64,000 bases of DNA from Paralithodes platypus (lineage: Eukaryota; Arthropoda; Malacostraca; Decapoda; Lithodidae): assembly GCA_032716605.1 (NCBI GenBank), contig CM064580.1:33740728-33804727 (forward strand). Direction: 5' to 3'. Positions 33,550 to 45,728 of the stretch are shown here, one piece after another. The notes under the pieces were generated by a model that saw only the letters and a list, made by a program, of their open reading frames with translations, had not been told where the DNA came from and did not search any database. Both the position numbers and the translations under genes were made by a program. Positions within the stretch are counted from its first letter, which is position 1, and every line of letters begins with the position of its first letter.

Positions 33550-36418
33550 TTACACCCGTTGCCGGAGGGCCACACAGGTGTGCTTTGGTCTTTCTAGGTG
33601 TACTGACAGATAGCGAGATAGAAAGGTATGATTGGAGGCCCATAAATTAGTTTTCATCAATATCATCTACCGAATAATTATGTAAAGAGCGTAGGGACAC
33701 CGCCCATTTACGAATGTCATGGGCTCTTACCACTAAGCCGGGATTGCTTTCCCTGATAACTTCTACGAGGAGGACCGCCAATCTTCGCTTTGTAACCAGT
33801 GTACCTTTCTCAGATACCCATAGAGCTCCCGGTTGCTTAGGCTGGGATGCTCTGATTAACTTAAGCAAGGCTTGTACTGGACATAGAATGTGGTGAGTTT
33901 CGCCGCGTTTAAGGGCAGGCACAGTAAAGGAAGTAAAAACATGATCCTGATGTTCATTTTTGGCAACAAAAGAAGGAGACGTAGCAATCTGTACATCAGC
34001 ATTGCGCCACCCAAATCGAAGGCAATTAGGTGTGTTACACATCGCCGCCAATTCAGATACCCGATTACCTGAGGCAAGAGCCATCAAAAACACGGCTTTC
34101 TTAAGAATTAATTCAAAAGCTGGGTTCTTGGTGTATTTGGGGGAATAAAGCAATGCTAAAGTCTTCTCGAGTGACCAGGTAGGTGTGAGCTGGCGGGGTG
34201 GTGAACGAAGCCTGAAACATGCTCTCATGAAACCCTGTTCCTCCGCCGGCAGTATAGATAAACCTGTTAGATCAAAAAGGGGGATCTTTATTGCTGACAA
34301 GTATTTTTTTAAAGTGTTAACTGCTAGATGCTTATGTTCAAACAAATAATCCAGGTATTTGAAAACTAATGCAACCGAAGTGTCTATCTGACAGGTTTCT
34401 ACAACCCAAGTAGTGAAAGCACGCCAATGAGAAGAGTATTGTCGCTGGGTAGACTCTGTATATTGACCTATCAATTTAGCAGTTACACTCTGGCCATATT
34501 GGGGCAGCCACTTGGCTCTCTGAATGTCCAAAAAGCAAAAGTCAGCGAGGTCTCTAGGTTTCCAATTGTGTCCAAGTGGAAATACGATATCGTGAGTGAT
34601 GTCGGGGTCCCGCACCACTTCTTTAACTGGTGGTACCACACCTGAGCCGGCCATTGAGGCGCAATCATCGAGACTGAGCCCCGATAGGTCTGTAGCTTGT
34701 GAATTACCTGACACATGAGTGATGCGTCTGGAGGCGGAAACAGATATATGGAACTGCACTTGTTCCAGTCCACCATCAATGCATCTGATCCCCCCCGCCA
34801 CGGTTGGTTCCTGGCGGGTCAGGTAAAGAGGGAGCTTGTGAGTCTCCCTGGATGCGAACAAATCCACTTGTGGATAGTACATTGGAGCAATCACCTGATT
34901 GAAGATGGTTTGCTTTATTGACCATTCGACCTTCGTACTCATTCGCCGGGATAGCGCGTCTGCCCAGACATTGGCTATGCCCGGGAGGTACGAGGCGTGT
35001 AAATGAATTTCTAAACTGTCTGCCAGTGTGAAAATCTCCTCTGATAGCGTGAGTAATGCCCGAGACCTCGTTGACCCTTGCTTCTGAATGCACGATACTG
35101 CGTTCAGAATGTCCATTCGGAAAGCGATGGACTTGCCCCACAACGCCGGGCCGTGTGCCTGGAGGAAAAACCATGGGACTAGTAATTCTTGGACATTGAT
35201 GTGACAGTCTAGGGATTGGGACCAAAGACCTTGACCCTGATGGCCTAGGCTTGACTGATAACCCCAGCCTATTATCCCTGATGCATCGGTATCTACCAAC
35301 ACCGTCGGTGGAGGAGAGGTCCATGTTGTTACTGAATAGAGTGTCTCGTGCTTCGCCCAGACCGCTAGTAAGTTGAGGATAAACCTTGGAATAGGCCATA
35401 ACTCCCCCGCCGGCAAGAGCGGGAAATGTTTGTTGCCTTCCAGTATTAATCTCTTTACTTTCAATCGGCCCAACTTTACAGTTAGTTGGACCCAGTTGAG
35501 AGAGCCGACCAGGGACTCCCACATCCGTCTCGTCGTAGTCGAGCTGTGGAGGAAACAGAACAGTTTCTTTCGAAATCTGTTTCTGTTGTCTACACTTTGA
35601 CTGAGAGTGAGATGTGCTGTGTCCCAGACCAGCCCTATCCACTGAATCACCCTCGTCGGCACAAGATTGGACTTTGCCAGGTTGATCTTGAAGCCGAGGG
35701 ATGCTACATGAGTCATAACTTTGTGGACATGAGAAAGACATAGCTCCTCCGAATCCACTACCACTAACCAGTCGTCCAGATACCACAACACCTTTATTCC
35801 CTGATTTAATAGTGGAACTAAAGCCTGCCGAACAAGTTTTGTAAATACTCGTGGTGCTAAGTTGAGCCCGAATGGCATTCTTTGAAAGACATAAGTCTGA
35901 TGGAGAAGCCTGATCGCTAGGAATTTCTGATAACGTTTGTTCACAGGGACATGCCAGTAGGCGTCACTTAGATCGAGAGAACACATCCACCCCTGCAGTG
36001 GGAGTGTAAGCCTTATCTGGTTCACTGTCAGCATCCGAAAGGACGCGTTGTGAATGTAAGCGTTCAGACGCGACAAGTCCAATACCGGTCGCTTCTGAAC
36101 ACTGTCCCGCTTTGGCACTAGAAAAAGGTGAGAGGTAAAAACTTGGCAAGTTGGTTTTACTGGGACAATAACCTGCTTGGAGATCATTTCCTGGCGGAGC
36201 GACTCTATTTCTAGAGATACATGAGTGGTTGCTCGTGGGAGGCGCAATTGAGGTCGTCTGATCCACCTCCAGGTTATGCCCTTGCGGGCCACTGTCCGAG
36301 CCCAAGTCCGCCGCGGCCACGCTTTGTGACACACTCTGAAAGTCCCTGTGAGGGTAGACTTGTCCGGCGTTACTGAGCTTTGACCTAACTTGTCCAAAGT
36401 GTGATTGGAGACTGTCAA
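33550..36418 (-). pseudogene. DIRS ORF2: RT, RNase H and tyrosine recombinase (3' frameshift)
   Basis: A 923-codon frame (36418-33647). The RT has HLFLVPKRDSVQKRPVLDLS, MCSLDLSDAYWHVPV, MPFGLNLAPRVFTKL and the catalytic LWYLDDWLVVV (residues about 211-221). RNase H has VLVDTDASGIIGWGYQ (about 373), Glu in INVQELLV and ANVWADALSRR. A Pro-x-x-Asp-Leu-Phe motif (YPQVDLFASRE, about 515) marks the methyltransferase-like linker. The recombinase core has Arg in ASGNRVSELAAM (about 786) and H-x-x-R in VRAHDIRKWAVSL (about 900). The frame ends at DDIDEN. A one-base change of frame continues with LWASNHTFLSRYLSV, supplying the expected catalytic Tyr, and stops at 33550. Confidence 0.9.
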
Positions 36419-36632
36419 AAGATTTAGTTTTTTGACTGGGTAGGTGTGGGGTTGGACGCCTGGCTAGTGGAGGCTGAACCTTGTGATTTAGAGGTAGAAC
36501 CCTGACCTGATTATTTTATGGTATGGCTTGGTCCACTTACCAGGTTTGGTACCACCTTTACTCTTAGAGGACTCAGTGCCTTTGGAGTGCTGTGGCTTAG
36601 GGGGAAAAAACTTATTACCTTGATGGGGAGTT

Positions 36633-39600
36633 TTAAATTGCTGCCCTTGGTTTGGAGAAAAGCTTTGGAAACTTGAACTCTTTAGGTGCCGAATTTGCGG
36701 CGGTCCGAGACGTGGCTAGGTTGTAAACCGTACTCCAGACATCAGGGCAAAGCAATGAGGGTGTCAAAACCTTAGACATAAGAACTCGGCGGGCAATAGC
36801 TTCCGGTAATTTCTTAACAAAATGGACTCTTAGGTCCTGTCTAGCCCGAACCGCCTCAAACAAGGCGACTCTGATGTCTCCCAAAGATTGAACTGCATTC
36901 TGGAGCATGATTCTACGTGATAGTTCCAGAGCCTTACACGCATTCTCGTCTCGGATCGCCGCAATGGTTCTAAGCAGGGATTGGGAGAGCTGACGAGATA
37001 ACAGTGCCTGCGACAATAGCCGTAATGCTTTCGCCTCAAACGAAAGTCTTTTTTCGAGCTGAGTTTGAGGAGGAGTACAAAAGGGATCTATGTCTCTAAT
37101 CTGGAGACGTGGGACAGAAATGAAAGTGAGGATAGGTTCTGGGACTCCGCCGGCTTTGACCACCGGAAGGGAGAACCAACCATGAGTTTCCTTGGGGATC
37201 TAATGTGAGGCTTTGTTAGTAATTGTCGAGGCATACTGTCTCAACTCTGGCGGGTGCCCAACTCCGAAAGGAGTTGAAATAGGGGAGCTATCCCTCCGCC
37301 AAAGGCGGCTTTCTAGGGCCTTTCCTAGCTGATGCTGAGAGGATTGGGTTCTAGTCATGTGGTGATGGGCTGGTCTATCAGAGTGAGAGCTGAGCGATCT
37401 CTGCCATACCCATAGCTTACTCTGACTGTTCCTTTTACTTATATATCTTCTAGATCTCAAGTGACGGCGTCTATTCCGTGGATCGACCTCCCTACTGCCA
37501 ACCTAAAAGTTGGCAGATTGGGAGCCAAAGCATCACATTTTTCCCTTGCCCCTCAACTTTCCCTTCATAATTGCTGAGGGGCACAGGGCCTTGGGTGGGG
37601 ATTTGGTTTCCCGGGCGTTTCCGCGCCCTCCTCAGCTCCCTGCCTTAGAGTGGCTTCGGTCACCCGGGCTTTGTTAGTGGTAAGCAGGGAGGGTTTGTGG
37701 GGCGCTCTATGGCCTTGGCCTTGCTCGGGACCTTGGGGCTGTTCGGCCAGGCAGCCTGGGGAACAACAACAACAACAACAACTCTGACTGCCACTCCACC
37801 CAAGGCCCCAGCCCTGCCTGCCCTATGTGTAAGACCGGGTGACCAAAATTATCAAGCTGCGGGGTTGTATCCAACTCCTGGGTTAATGAGGACAGCGCTT
37901 TGACGTCATTCATGCCATCAGTGCGTGACCAATCAGCATAGAGCTTAGCTGACGAGGCAGGTGGAAGGGCCGGGGCCGAGGAATAAATGAAGTAATCAGG
38001 GTTAAAGAGATTGGGTACTGCCTTAACTGTTATATCTAAGGTCCTACCAGACGAGTCCAGAGCTCGTAATTTCTTATGCTTATTAATTTGTATTTCCCAC
38101 TCAGCAGGGACCGGTTGCTCTCCCGACAAAGTAGTTACTGCCTGTGCCGGATTGAGAGCACAAAATTTGGACCATGAGACATCCTGACCATACAAAAGGG
38201 GCATAGGTCCCGGATGGGTAGGGATTTTGTCTAAAGTGGGAGGAATGACATCAGATATCAGTTGTACATTAGTCGTGGTGATAGGTGATGACTGCGTAAC
38301 AAAGGTACTAGCTGTTGACAGACGATGAGGTAGCGTTACGTTAACTTCCTGTTTCGCCGGCACAGGGGCTGGCTAAAGAGAACGAACTGGCTTTGGCGGG
38401 AGAGCACCTGGCACACCCGAACCGACAGACGTATGGGAAGTACTAGGAGCAGAATTACTAGCATCGTTATGAGCCATCAATCTAGCTAACATACCCTCAA
38501 AAGCTTGCTCTAGGTAATCTTTGGTAACAAAACGAGACTCGGAAGATATGGACCCCCTATCTGACCCGCTGTGTGTAATAGACATATTGAGGCGACTCTG
38601 AGGTCGGTTACTAGTGTGTTCATTAGGTTGTGCGGATGGAATATATGCAACATCCGACTCACCTTCCGCGTCCACCTCGCTGGGGTGCACTGAGTCCAAA
38701 GCGTCCAGGCTCAAGTCCGGAGCTGCGGAAAAATCACATGGGGCCCCTAGTATCGTGGGGTGATTAGTGACATGGTTAAGCATATCTTGAGGTTTAACTT
38801 AGAGGTAGTAAGCACATTGAGAACATCACCCCGAGTTGCTGCCTCATCCTCCGGTCCCACCACCGAGCTGCCGGATTGAATGTCAGGCTTAGCGGAGGTG
38901 GAAGCTGAGGAAGACTTACTATGCTCGGTTCTATGCCGAGAACCAACATCAGCAGACCCCGAACGAGATGTCTTGCTATGTCGTTCGGAGGACGACTTCC
39001 GAGAAGAGGATGTTGACTCTTCCGCCTTTCTCTTCCGGCTAGAAGAGGATGTCTTGATCCGGTGAGTCAGGGAGGACGTCTTGCTAGTCCCCGGCGACTT
39101 GGACTTTGACTGGCGGCTGTGGCTGGGGGGTTCAGTCCCTTCACTGTCACTACTGTCACTTGAGCTAATATGTTCCTTTGACAGAAACTTAGGTTTAGTT
39201 TTACGATCATTGGGAGATTTACTGGTGAAAACCCTACGAGATTTAGGCAAGAGAGGGGCAGGGGGTTCTTTGACAGTTAAGTATTCCCACAATTCTAGGT
39301 CGTCACACATCAAAGACTTATGTGCGACCTCAGTACAGTAATTCTTAAAAGCAATTCTGATTGCATTCAGAGAAATTAAGCAAGATTTATCTTTGTCAAC
39401 CAGTAAGCCATGCCGGAGCTCAGTGCAGGTCTTGCACTTCTTGGACCACCAGGGCCCATGAGAACGATCCAGGCATGGCACATACCGGATACAAGGTGAG
39501 TGATTAAAAATTGGAAACTCATAACAAGATTTAGTAACACAAAGAGGTACAAAGGGCATGGTAGTGACAAACCCCCCAGCCAGATTGGTTGTCCCTTTGT

Positions 39601-39679
39601 CCGTGCTCCTCGCCGGAAGTGGTGGTGATCTGGAAAATAATTTCCAGGAATCAATGCTCATAAGGATAAACCGAAACAT
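36633..39679 (-). pseudogene. DIRS ORF1, gag-like protein (several stops and one insertion)
   Basis: Minus-strand open segments 39679-38747, 38783-38373, 38363-37707, 37460-37200 and 37163-36633 lie in order. The last four share one frame apart from stops at about 38373 and 37200 and the LINE insert. The first part has a Cys cluster (CKTCTELRHGLLVDKDKSC) and a long Ser/Arg/Lys-rich region. The last part is helical (LSQSLLRTIAAIRDENACKA, SLGDIRVALFEAVRARQDL). The position upstream of the RT frame and the composition fit the gag-like ORF1 of DIRS elements. No conserved domain can be assigned with certainty. Confidence 0.6.
37429..37780 (+). mobile_element. 5'-truncated LINE tail in DIRS ORF1
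   Basis: The insert ends GGGGCTGTTCGGCCAGGCAG then CCTGGGGAACAACAAC and an (AAC)n tail. The same 3' end is seen, inverted, in the LINE A copy at 51461-51530. A 10-bp duplication ACTCTGACTG flanks it at 37419-37428 and 37781-37790. Only the 3' terminal part of a LINE is present and it has no coding capacity. Confidence 0.72.
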
Positions 39680-39821
39680 TCACATATGTTATTTGATATC
39701 CCCGGCCCTGCCGAGAAAACAGAGCGTCCTAACAGGATCAGTCTATTTTCCCGACTGGGTCACACTCTTAATCATGCCTGAAATTGCACAAAAAGAGGGG
39801 TGAGGACTAAATGTAATATAA

Positions 39822-40105
39822 TTGACACTGATATTTAGTAGTATCAATAAATCCATTGCCCATTGTTTTTTCCGTCCTACCTACTCGCCGGGGCGAAGAC
39901 TAGTAGTGATAAGGTCTGTATACTACCTAATCTTGATAGTAACCCAAAAGAAAAAACACACAGGGTTGCATATAATGACACTTATAATGTTTATTAGTAT
40001 CAATAAACCCATTGACTATTGTTTGTCCATCCTACCTACTCGCTGGGGCGAAGACACAGTAGTGAGAGGCCTGTATACTACCTAATCTTGATAGTAAACC
40101 AAAAC
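39822..40105. repeat. Imperfect tandem duplication (about 142 bp x 2) in the DIRS 5' leader
   Basis: Both units contain AGTATCAATAAA, CCATTG, the block CCTACCTACTCGC and GGGGCGAAGAC. They end with CTGTATACTACCTAATCTTG. They diverge by substitutions and small indels. Confidence 0.85.
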
Positions 40106-40397
40106 CAAAAACATTCACAACCTTGTGTGTCCCGCCGGGAACAAGACTCTAGCGAGACAGGCTAGCCCTCCCAGCAACGCCGGAATATCCCCAGGAGGTT
40201 ATCACCCCCCGCCGGGAAAAAATTGGTAATAGACCACTATGGGAACTGGGACTTGTCCAATGTCCACCGAAGCAGACTCCTGGCGGTCACTAAGCAGTGA
40301 GAGCGCCGGGAAAGGACACCCAACCCGTTGTGTTAAGTACCCAGACCATTGGGCGACGAAAAACACAACCACAACAATAAACAGGGCGTCCCCTGTC

Positions 40398-40523
40398 ATC
40401 CTCGTACTTGCCAAAACACAACAAGTACTGAGGAAGCAAGGCTATAATACACAATATATAATCCTCGTACTTGCCAAAACACAACAAGTACTGAGGAAGC
40501 AAGGCTATAATACACAATATATA
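40398..40523. repeat. Perfect 63-bp tandem duplication
   Basis: ATCCTCGTACTTGCCAAAAC starts at 40398 and again at 40461. The 63-bp units are identical, indicating a very recent duplication within the DIRS leader. Sequence 40524-41032 shows no gene. Confidence 0.95.
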
Positions 40524-41032
40524 ATCATAAAGTAATAAACTTAGCCTAAACAAGCTAAACCCCTAACAGAGGCAGACCACGAGGCCTTGGGCAACCGCAG
40601 AGGGGCTCCCACGACGACGACGCCACCACACGTGGCCCAGGGGCAGGGCAAGGCTCCACGAAGTCCCACAACTACATGTGACAACTTATAGAGCCTACAA
40701 ACACCGCACAAAATGCACAGAACCTGGGAACATCTTGAGCAGAAAAAAACCCAGTAAAATAGCCTCCTAACTAGTTTAAGTTAACACGGAAACTGAAAAA
40801 GAAAAGTTAGACATGCGAGGCGTCCACCCAATCGGGCTGCATGGACGCTCAAAAAGTACCCTTATAATACACTCTCCCTGCGATAATACTGCTCGGCCAA
40901 GTAAGCTAGCTAATCTAAACCTGTCACAGAACGTCTCGGTTAATACAAATGAGTAAGGACTCACGAGAAGACGAAAGGGGACTACGAATACAGCAGCTCA
41001 CTAAAACACGTCCGAGCGGTATCGTCGCAGGT

Positions 41033-41335
41033 AGAAGAAGGACGAAATGACACGCGGGTCCCGACGTCAGGCTGCGCACACCAAGAATATCCACGATTGT
41101 TGGAAGCTGTTTTTGACAACTTTAGTGTATTATTATTAGTTTTTATTTTTCTAAAAGTTTTTCTTTAGTGGTACCCGATCATTATGGCGATTCCATAAGA
41201 GATTAAGTGTGCACTTATTATGCGGGCCCCATCAAGCTACCTGCGCGGGCATTTCAAATGTGCGAACGCATGGAGTTTGAAAGGGTGCCTTCCTTTAAGG
41301 CAGTTCGTCAATGACGAAGGGGCCACTATTAAATT
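41033..41335 (-). repeat. DIRS left inverted terminal repeat
   Basis: Reverse complement of the right repeat segments at 21600-21750 and 23555-23676. The outermost bases (complement of CCACTATTAAAT) appear again in the internal complementary region at about 23813. It abuts the resumed Jockey sequence TCAGTGTTCCTCGG. Confidence 0.87.
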
Positions 41336-41680
41336 CAGTGTTCCTCGGAGCTTTCCAAGTGTATACCACCTCCTCTACGTAGGGTACGTAGTACCGGCCT
41401 TGCAACACAATCCCACCCCTACTCTGTGCAACTCTCCAACCCAAGAGTGAAACGCTATTCTCAGACTCTCTTCTATTCAACTGCTGAGCTCTGGAACTCT
41501 CTCCCAGAATCAGTCTTTCCCTCTTCCTATGACTTAAATTGCTTCAAACTCTGTGTGTCCAGGCATTTTAGCTCTAACGCCCCTTGATTTCGGCCCTGTC
41601 ACTCTTTGAAATCTGTGGGAGGCACTCGCTGCAGGCAGTTATGCCTTTTGTCTCCCTCATTCACATAGAAAAGAAAAAAA
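41336..41680 (+). mobile_element. Jockey LINE, 3' part of the copy split by DIRS
   Basis: It resumes with CAGTGTTCCTCGGAGCTTTC and runs through CTGTGTGTCCAGGCATTTTA to a polyadenine-like AAGAAAAAAA tail. It aligns with 55170-55500 and with the complement of 58110-58450. It continues exactly from 21532. Confidence 0.88.
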
Positions 41681-41683
41681 TAT

Positions 41684-41731
<48 letters not shown>

Positions 41732-41776
41732 GTATATATAATATATACCCGGTATATATATATATACCTGTATACA

Positions 41777-41820
<44 letters not shown>
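41681..41820. repeat. (TA)n microsatellite after the Jockey tail
   Basis: About 140 bp of TATA with a few TG, CC and CAG interruptions. It probably grew from the LINE 3' tail. From 41821 to 42030 I see no feature. Confidence 0.9.
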
Positions 41821-41822
<2 letters not shown>

Positions 41823-42030
41823 ATCAGTCAGTGAAGATTAAGAAATATACCAAGATAATGGGATGAAACAAAATTATGGGGTGGATTCATAAAGGGTGAG
41901 CAAGATTAAAGTAATCAATAGAATATATGGGGCATCACTGGTCATATTTAACATAGAGTTTGTTCCTGCATGAACACTACAGTCAGCCTTCAACTTTACA
42001 CCAGGTGTGTATTTTGCTAAAACAATGTGG

Positions 42031-42165
42031 TGTTGTGTAAGTTTAAAACCTGTATGTGGTATCCCTAGGTTCGAATCCCGGGAGGATCAGGTACTTTCAT
42101 TAATTTCATTGGGAGGTGTTTGGTGTTTGGAGTGAAATTAATTCATTAGATTAATACTAGAGTTG
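42031..42165 (+). mobile_element. tRNA-derived SINE fragment
   Basis: B-box-like GGTTCGAATCCCGGGAGG at 42067 is preceded by a degenerate A box (TGGTGTTGTGTAAG at 42032). It is followed by the tail TTCATTAATTTCATTGGGAG and GTGTTTGG, which also follows the B box in the SINE pair at 7365-7980. From 42166 to 42409 I see nothing. Confidence 0.65.
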
Positions 42166-42409
42166 AGACAGACAATGAAGCAAAGACATTTTCGTTGGAT
42201 GCTAAACTTTCAATAGTCAAAGGTTTATTACTTATTAGTTTTTCTTCACTTCTTTTCTCGAGAAAATATAATCTATAGCTCTAAACTGTAGCGCTACGTA
42301 TGTGTTATACTACGCACGCCACCGTAGTGGTGGACGCCTGACTAGACATTAAACCTATGAAGAAGATGAAAATCAGTGTTCTAGAATCGACAGTAGATAA
42401 ATCCCTAAA

Positions 42410-42616
42410 CCCCTTCCGTACAGGTGACGTTTTTTTAAAACAGTACTAGCTATGTTTAGATGGTTTTGTGCAGTTTAAGATGTGTCAATGGTCGTGAAAA
42501 GGGTAAAGTGAGATAGTTCGAAGCCTGTTAATTGCGGGAGGTCCTGTTTAAACTTAATACAATCGTTTAATAGTTGCCAGAGAAAATTTAAAAGGACGAC
42601 ACCGGTACAGAAGGGG
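42410..42616. mobile_element. MITE-4 (207 bp, TTAA-type)
   Basis: Inverted ends CCCCTTCCGTACAGGTGACG and the complement of CGACACCGGTACAGAAGGGG differ at few sites. The right flank is TTAA. The left flank is TAAA, a probable mutated TTAA. It sits about 80 bp upstream of the dynein exon acceptor. Confidence 0.8.
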
Positions 42617-42694
42617 TTAATGCACTTTGCCTTTAAACAACTATTGCCTAACCTCCCGCCAAGCTGAGATTAAACAAAGTGTGTATCCCTGCAG

Positions 42695-42855
42695 GTGTTG
42701 GTGCAAGAGGTGGAGAGCGTGTATGGAGAGTGTGTGATAGGTGGGGCGGCAGTGGGGTATCTGGCAGCCCTCCTCCCACCCCAGAGAACAGCTCTCCTCG
42801 CTAGGGTCGTGTCTGTCCTCACCTCAGCAGCCATCGTCACTCCAAAGCACTACGA
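42695..42855 (+). CDS. Dynein heavy chain exon (stalk end to AAA5)
   Basis: Acceptor CCCTGCAG, then VLVQEVESVYGECVIGGAAV followed by GYLAALLPPQRTALLARVV and TPKHYE. Other dyneins have L.GD.LL...F.SYLG.F....R at this position, so the order and spacing fit the entry into AAA5. The usual Gly-Asp and Ser-Tyr-Leu-Gly residues are changed (GE, VGYLA), marking a divergent heavy chain. Donor GA|GTAAGC, phase 2. Confidence 0.87.
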
Positions 42856-43655
42856 GTAAGCACCGTTTCTTTTTATGTATGATGTAAGTTATGTCTGTAC
42901 TAGTGTTGCTTAATATAACCTTGGTAAAGCAGTATACTACCCATCATTTTTTGAATAAGTTACTGTACCCGCAATGAAAGTACGGTGCTGTTTGTTTTTT
43001 TCCAATTTACAAATACATTTTCATATTGAATAATAGAACAACTGTATCACTAAAGCAAACCCTATGTTAAATGCCTGATAAGAACAGTTAGTGTTAAATT
43101 CGCCTAAATTACTTGCACACACATATTCTGCTTTTTGCATTTTTATTATATTTTTTGTTTTTATATACACAAGAATACAAAAAAGGGAAAAACAATATAT
43201 AATTCGCCTAATGGTGTTCTGCATTCAAGAAAAACCTATACAAGCTGGATTAGAGTTACTGTTGTGTATTGTGGTGGAAATGAAGGTAGTTCCGAAGAGA
43301 TGAAGCTCGGGATATAAATTAATTTTGATACACAGAAGTTCTGGAAGGTGGAGCATTTATTGTTAAGTCATGGGCGTTAATAGAATGATGTCCTAGTACC
43401 ACGGGAAAAACTGCAAGGGGTGGCACAACTGCAGCAAGTTCAACTGAATACTTGCCATAAAAGTATCTGTAAAACTAAAAGGCTACGGATCTGAGATCTG
43501 TAGTATAACTTTCTAAAGGTATAATATATTTTATATTAACTGGAGGACTAGAGCTAGGACAGAGTACAAGGTCATGGTGTATAAAGTTATATTTATAACT
43601 GCAAACTGAGTAAACAACAAGTACTGAATATCAATTATACATAATTACTATCTAT

Positions 43656-45590
43656 CTATCAATTTATTGCCCGACGCCGTGATCCCCGAAGGCGTGGCCA
43701 CGAACGAACCACCCCCATGCACTTGTGTCCCCAGTCAGTCGACGCCCCTCACCCCAACCAGCACCGCGTTCGTTCATATACTTCTGCACTCCATCCTTCC
43801 ACCTCTCCTTCGGTCTACCTCTCCCTCTCTGTCCTTCCACCTCGCTCTCGTACACCCTCTTCGTCACTCTCTCGCTTTCCATACGTTCCATATGGCCGAA
43901 CCATCTCAAGTTGCTCCTTTTCACACTTTCCAGCACATCTACCTCCACACCACACCTCCTTCTTACTTCTTAATTAGTCTGTCTATCCCTCCATGTAACT
44001 CCGCACGCACTTCTTAAGTAATTCATTTCCACTGCTCTAACTCTCGGTCTGAGTCTCTCAACCAACGTCCATGCTTCGCTTCCGTAAGTCAGTGTCGGGA
44101 TTACCACACTGTCATGCAATGACTTCTTCACTTCCATACTGACCCCCCTATTTCTTGTTACTACTTTCAGCATTCCTACAACCCTCTTCCCCTGTTGTAC
44201 CCTCTCCCGCACTTCTTCATCTATAGTCCCATCTTTACTCAACACACTGCCCAGATACTTAAAGGAGTTGACAATCTCCATAGCCTGACCGTTCAACTTC
44301 ACCTCACACTCTGTGACTTCACTCCTTTCGAAGACCGTAACCTTGCTCTTCCCCAGATTTACCTTCAAATTCCGTTTTTCGCACACTGTTCCAAACTCAT
44401 TTACCAAACCCTGCAGCTCCCATTCATTATCGCTCTTCAGAACTGTATCACCCGCAAATAGCAGTATAGGCAGTTTCCACTCATTTCCCTCCCTTTTCAG
44501 CGATACACCAACATCCACTGCTCTTGTTAGTATTTCTTTCTTTCATGACTCCATCCATATATACAGTAAACAACCACGGGGACATCACACACCCCTGTTT
44601 CAAACCAACATTCAGGTAAAAGAACTTGCTCTGCTCACTCTCCACACGTACTGCCGCCTTTGCACCCTCATACATACTCTTCACTGCTTTCAGCAACTTG
44701 CCATCTACTCCGTATATTCTAAGTACTTTCCACAAACCTTCTCTATCCACTCTGTCATATGCCTTTTCCAAGTCCATAAAGGCAACATACACCTTTTGTT
44801 TCTTCTCCAGATATTTCTCCACAACACAATTCAGGGTAAAAATCTGATCTACACATCCTCTTCCCTTCCAAAAACCTCCCTGCTCGTCGCCTATCCATTT
44901 CTCCGTTCTCACTCTCACTCTCTCAATCACTACCCTACTGTATACCTTCCCTACTACGCTTAGAAGACATATTCCTCGGTGGTTACCACACACTCCTCTT
45001 TCCCCTTTGCCCTTATATAGGGGGACTATTATGCCAGTCTTCCAGTCATCGGGTGCACTCCCCTTCTCCCATGCTAGTTTGCACATTTTCCATACCAATT
45101 CGATCACTATCTCACCACCATACCTCAACATTTCCCCACACACTCCATCTGTTACTGGTGCTTTCCCCAACTTCACTCTTTTCATGGCTTCCCACACTTC
45201 TGACCTCCTGATCCCCACCTCCTCCTCCACTACTTCTACTTCTCTTCTTCTCCCTCCCATACCATATCCAACTATGATTGCTGGCTCTTCATTCCTTACA
45301 TTTAGCAACTCATTGAAGCACTCCCTCCATCTTTCGACTCTCTCTTGCTTCTCGGCTAGCATTCTCCCATTCTTATCTTTCACACCCTTACTGTTTCCCT
45401 TGCTACCTTCCCTAACTTTCTTGACTTCTTTCCAGAACAGTTCCTTACTCTCCTTCCATTTTACACTCAGATTCCTTCCAAATTCCTCATCTACTCTTCT
45501 CTTACTTTCCTTCACTACTCTCTTCACCACCCTCTTACTCTCCACGTACCTCGCTCGTTTCTGTCTCTCGAAATCTTCATAATCTACCTA
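43656..45590 (-). pseudogene. RTE-like LINE reverse transcriptase (frameshifted, catalytic site altered)
   Basis: The minus frame 45545-44481 contains GIIVPLYKGKGERGVCGNHR, GGFWKGRGCVDQIFTL, YVAFMDLEKAYDRVDREGLW and KQGCVMSPWLFTVYMDG. After a frameshift near 44520 the next frame has LPILLFAGDTVLKS, SFKYLGSVLSKDG and VIPTLTYGSEAWTL. A further frame (43948-43664) has NLRWFGHMERM and GRGRPKERWKD. The order is that of RTE-type RTs. The catalytic FADD is FAGD here, so the enzyme would be inactive even without frameshifts. The 3' tail is a (GATA)n repeat at 43650-43665. 5' truncated. Confidence 0.88.
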
Positions 45591-45728
45591 ATTACTGAAG
45601 TTAATAAATGCATAACATACAGTTCATATATATAGCCTACAAATAAAAATCAGTGGAGCCTGAAAGAGGCAGAACATGAAATATAGAAGGAAAAGGGGGG
45701 CAGCAGGGAAGGTAGCTAACTCATTTAA

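Larger units (their letters stand above)
21533..41335 (-). mobile_element. DIRS-type tyrosine-recombinase retrotransposon (net about 9 kb)
   Basis: This element splits a Jockey LINE without an obvious target duplication. Read on the minus strand the order is left inverted repeat (41335-41033), gag-like ORF1, ORF2 with RT, RNase H and tyrosine recombinase, an internal complementary region (about 23860-23735) and the right inverted repeat. The internal region joins the complement of the left end directly to the complement of the right end, which is the hallmark of DIRS-1-like elements. It carries later insertions: a solo LTR (21752-23554), BEL (24610-33537) and a LINE tail (37429-37780). Subtracting these leaves about 8.7-9 kb, long for DIRS. 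Confidence 0.85.

Noticed and set aside
34776..36332. Two minus-strand ORFs (336 and 122 codons) overlapping the DIRS RT
   Set aside because: They are alternate frames of the DIRS ORF2, whose RT/RNase H/recombinase motifs are in the other frame.
43667..45582. Several long plus-strand Ser/Thr/Leu-rich ORFs
   Set aside because: Antisense shadows of the minus-strand RTE-like RT, whose composition keeps the opposite strand open.
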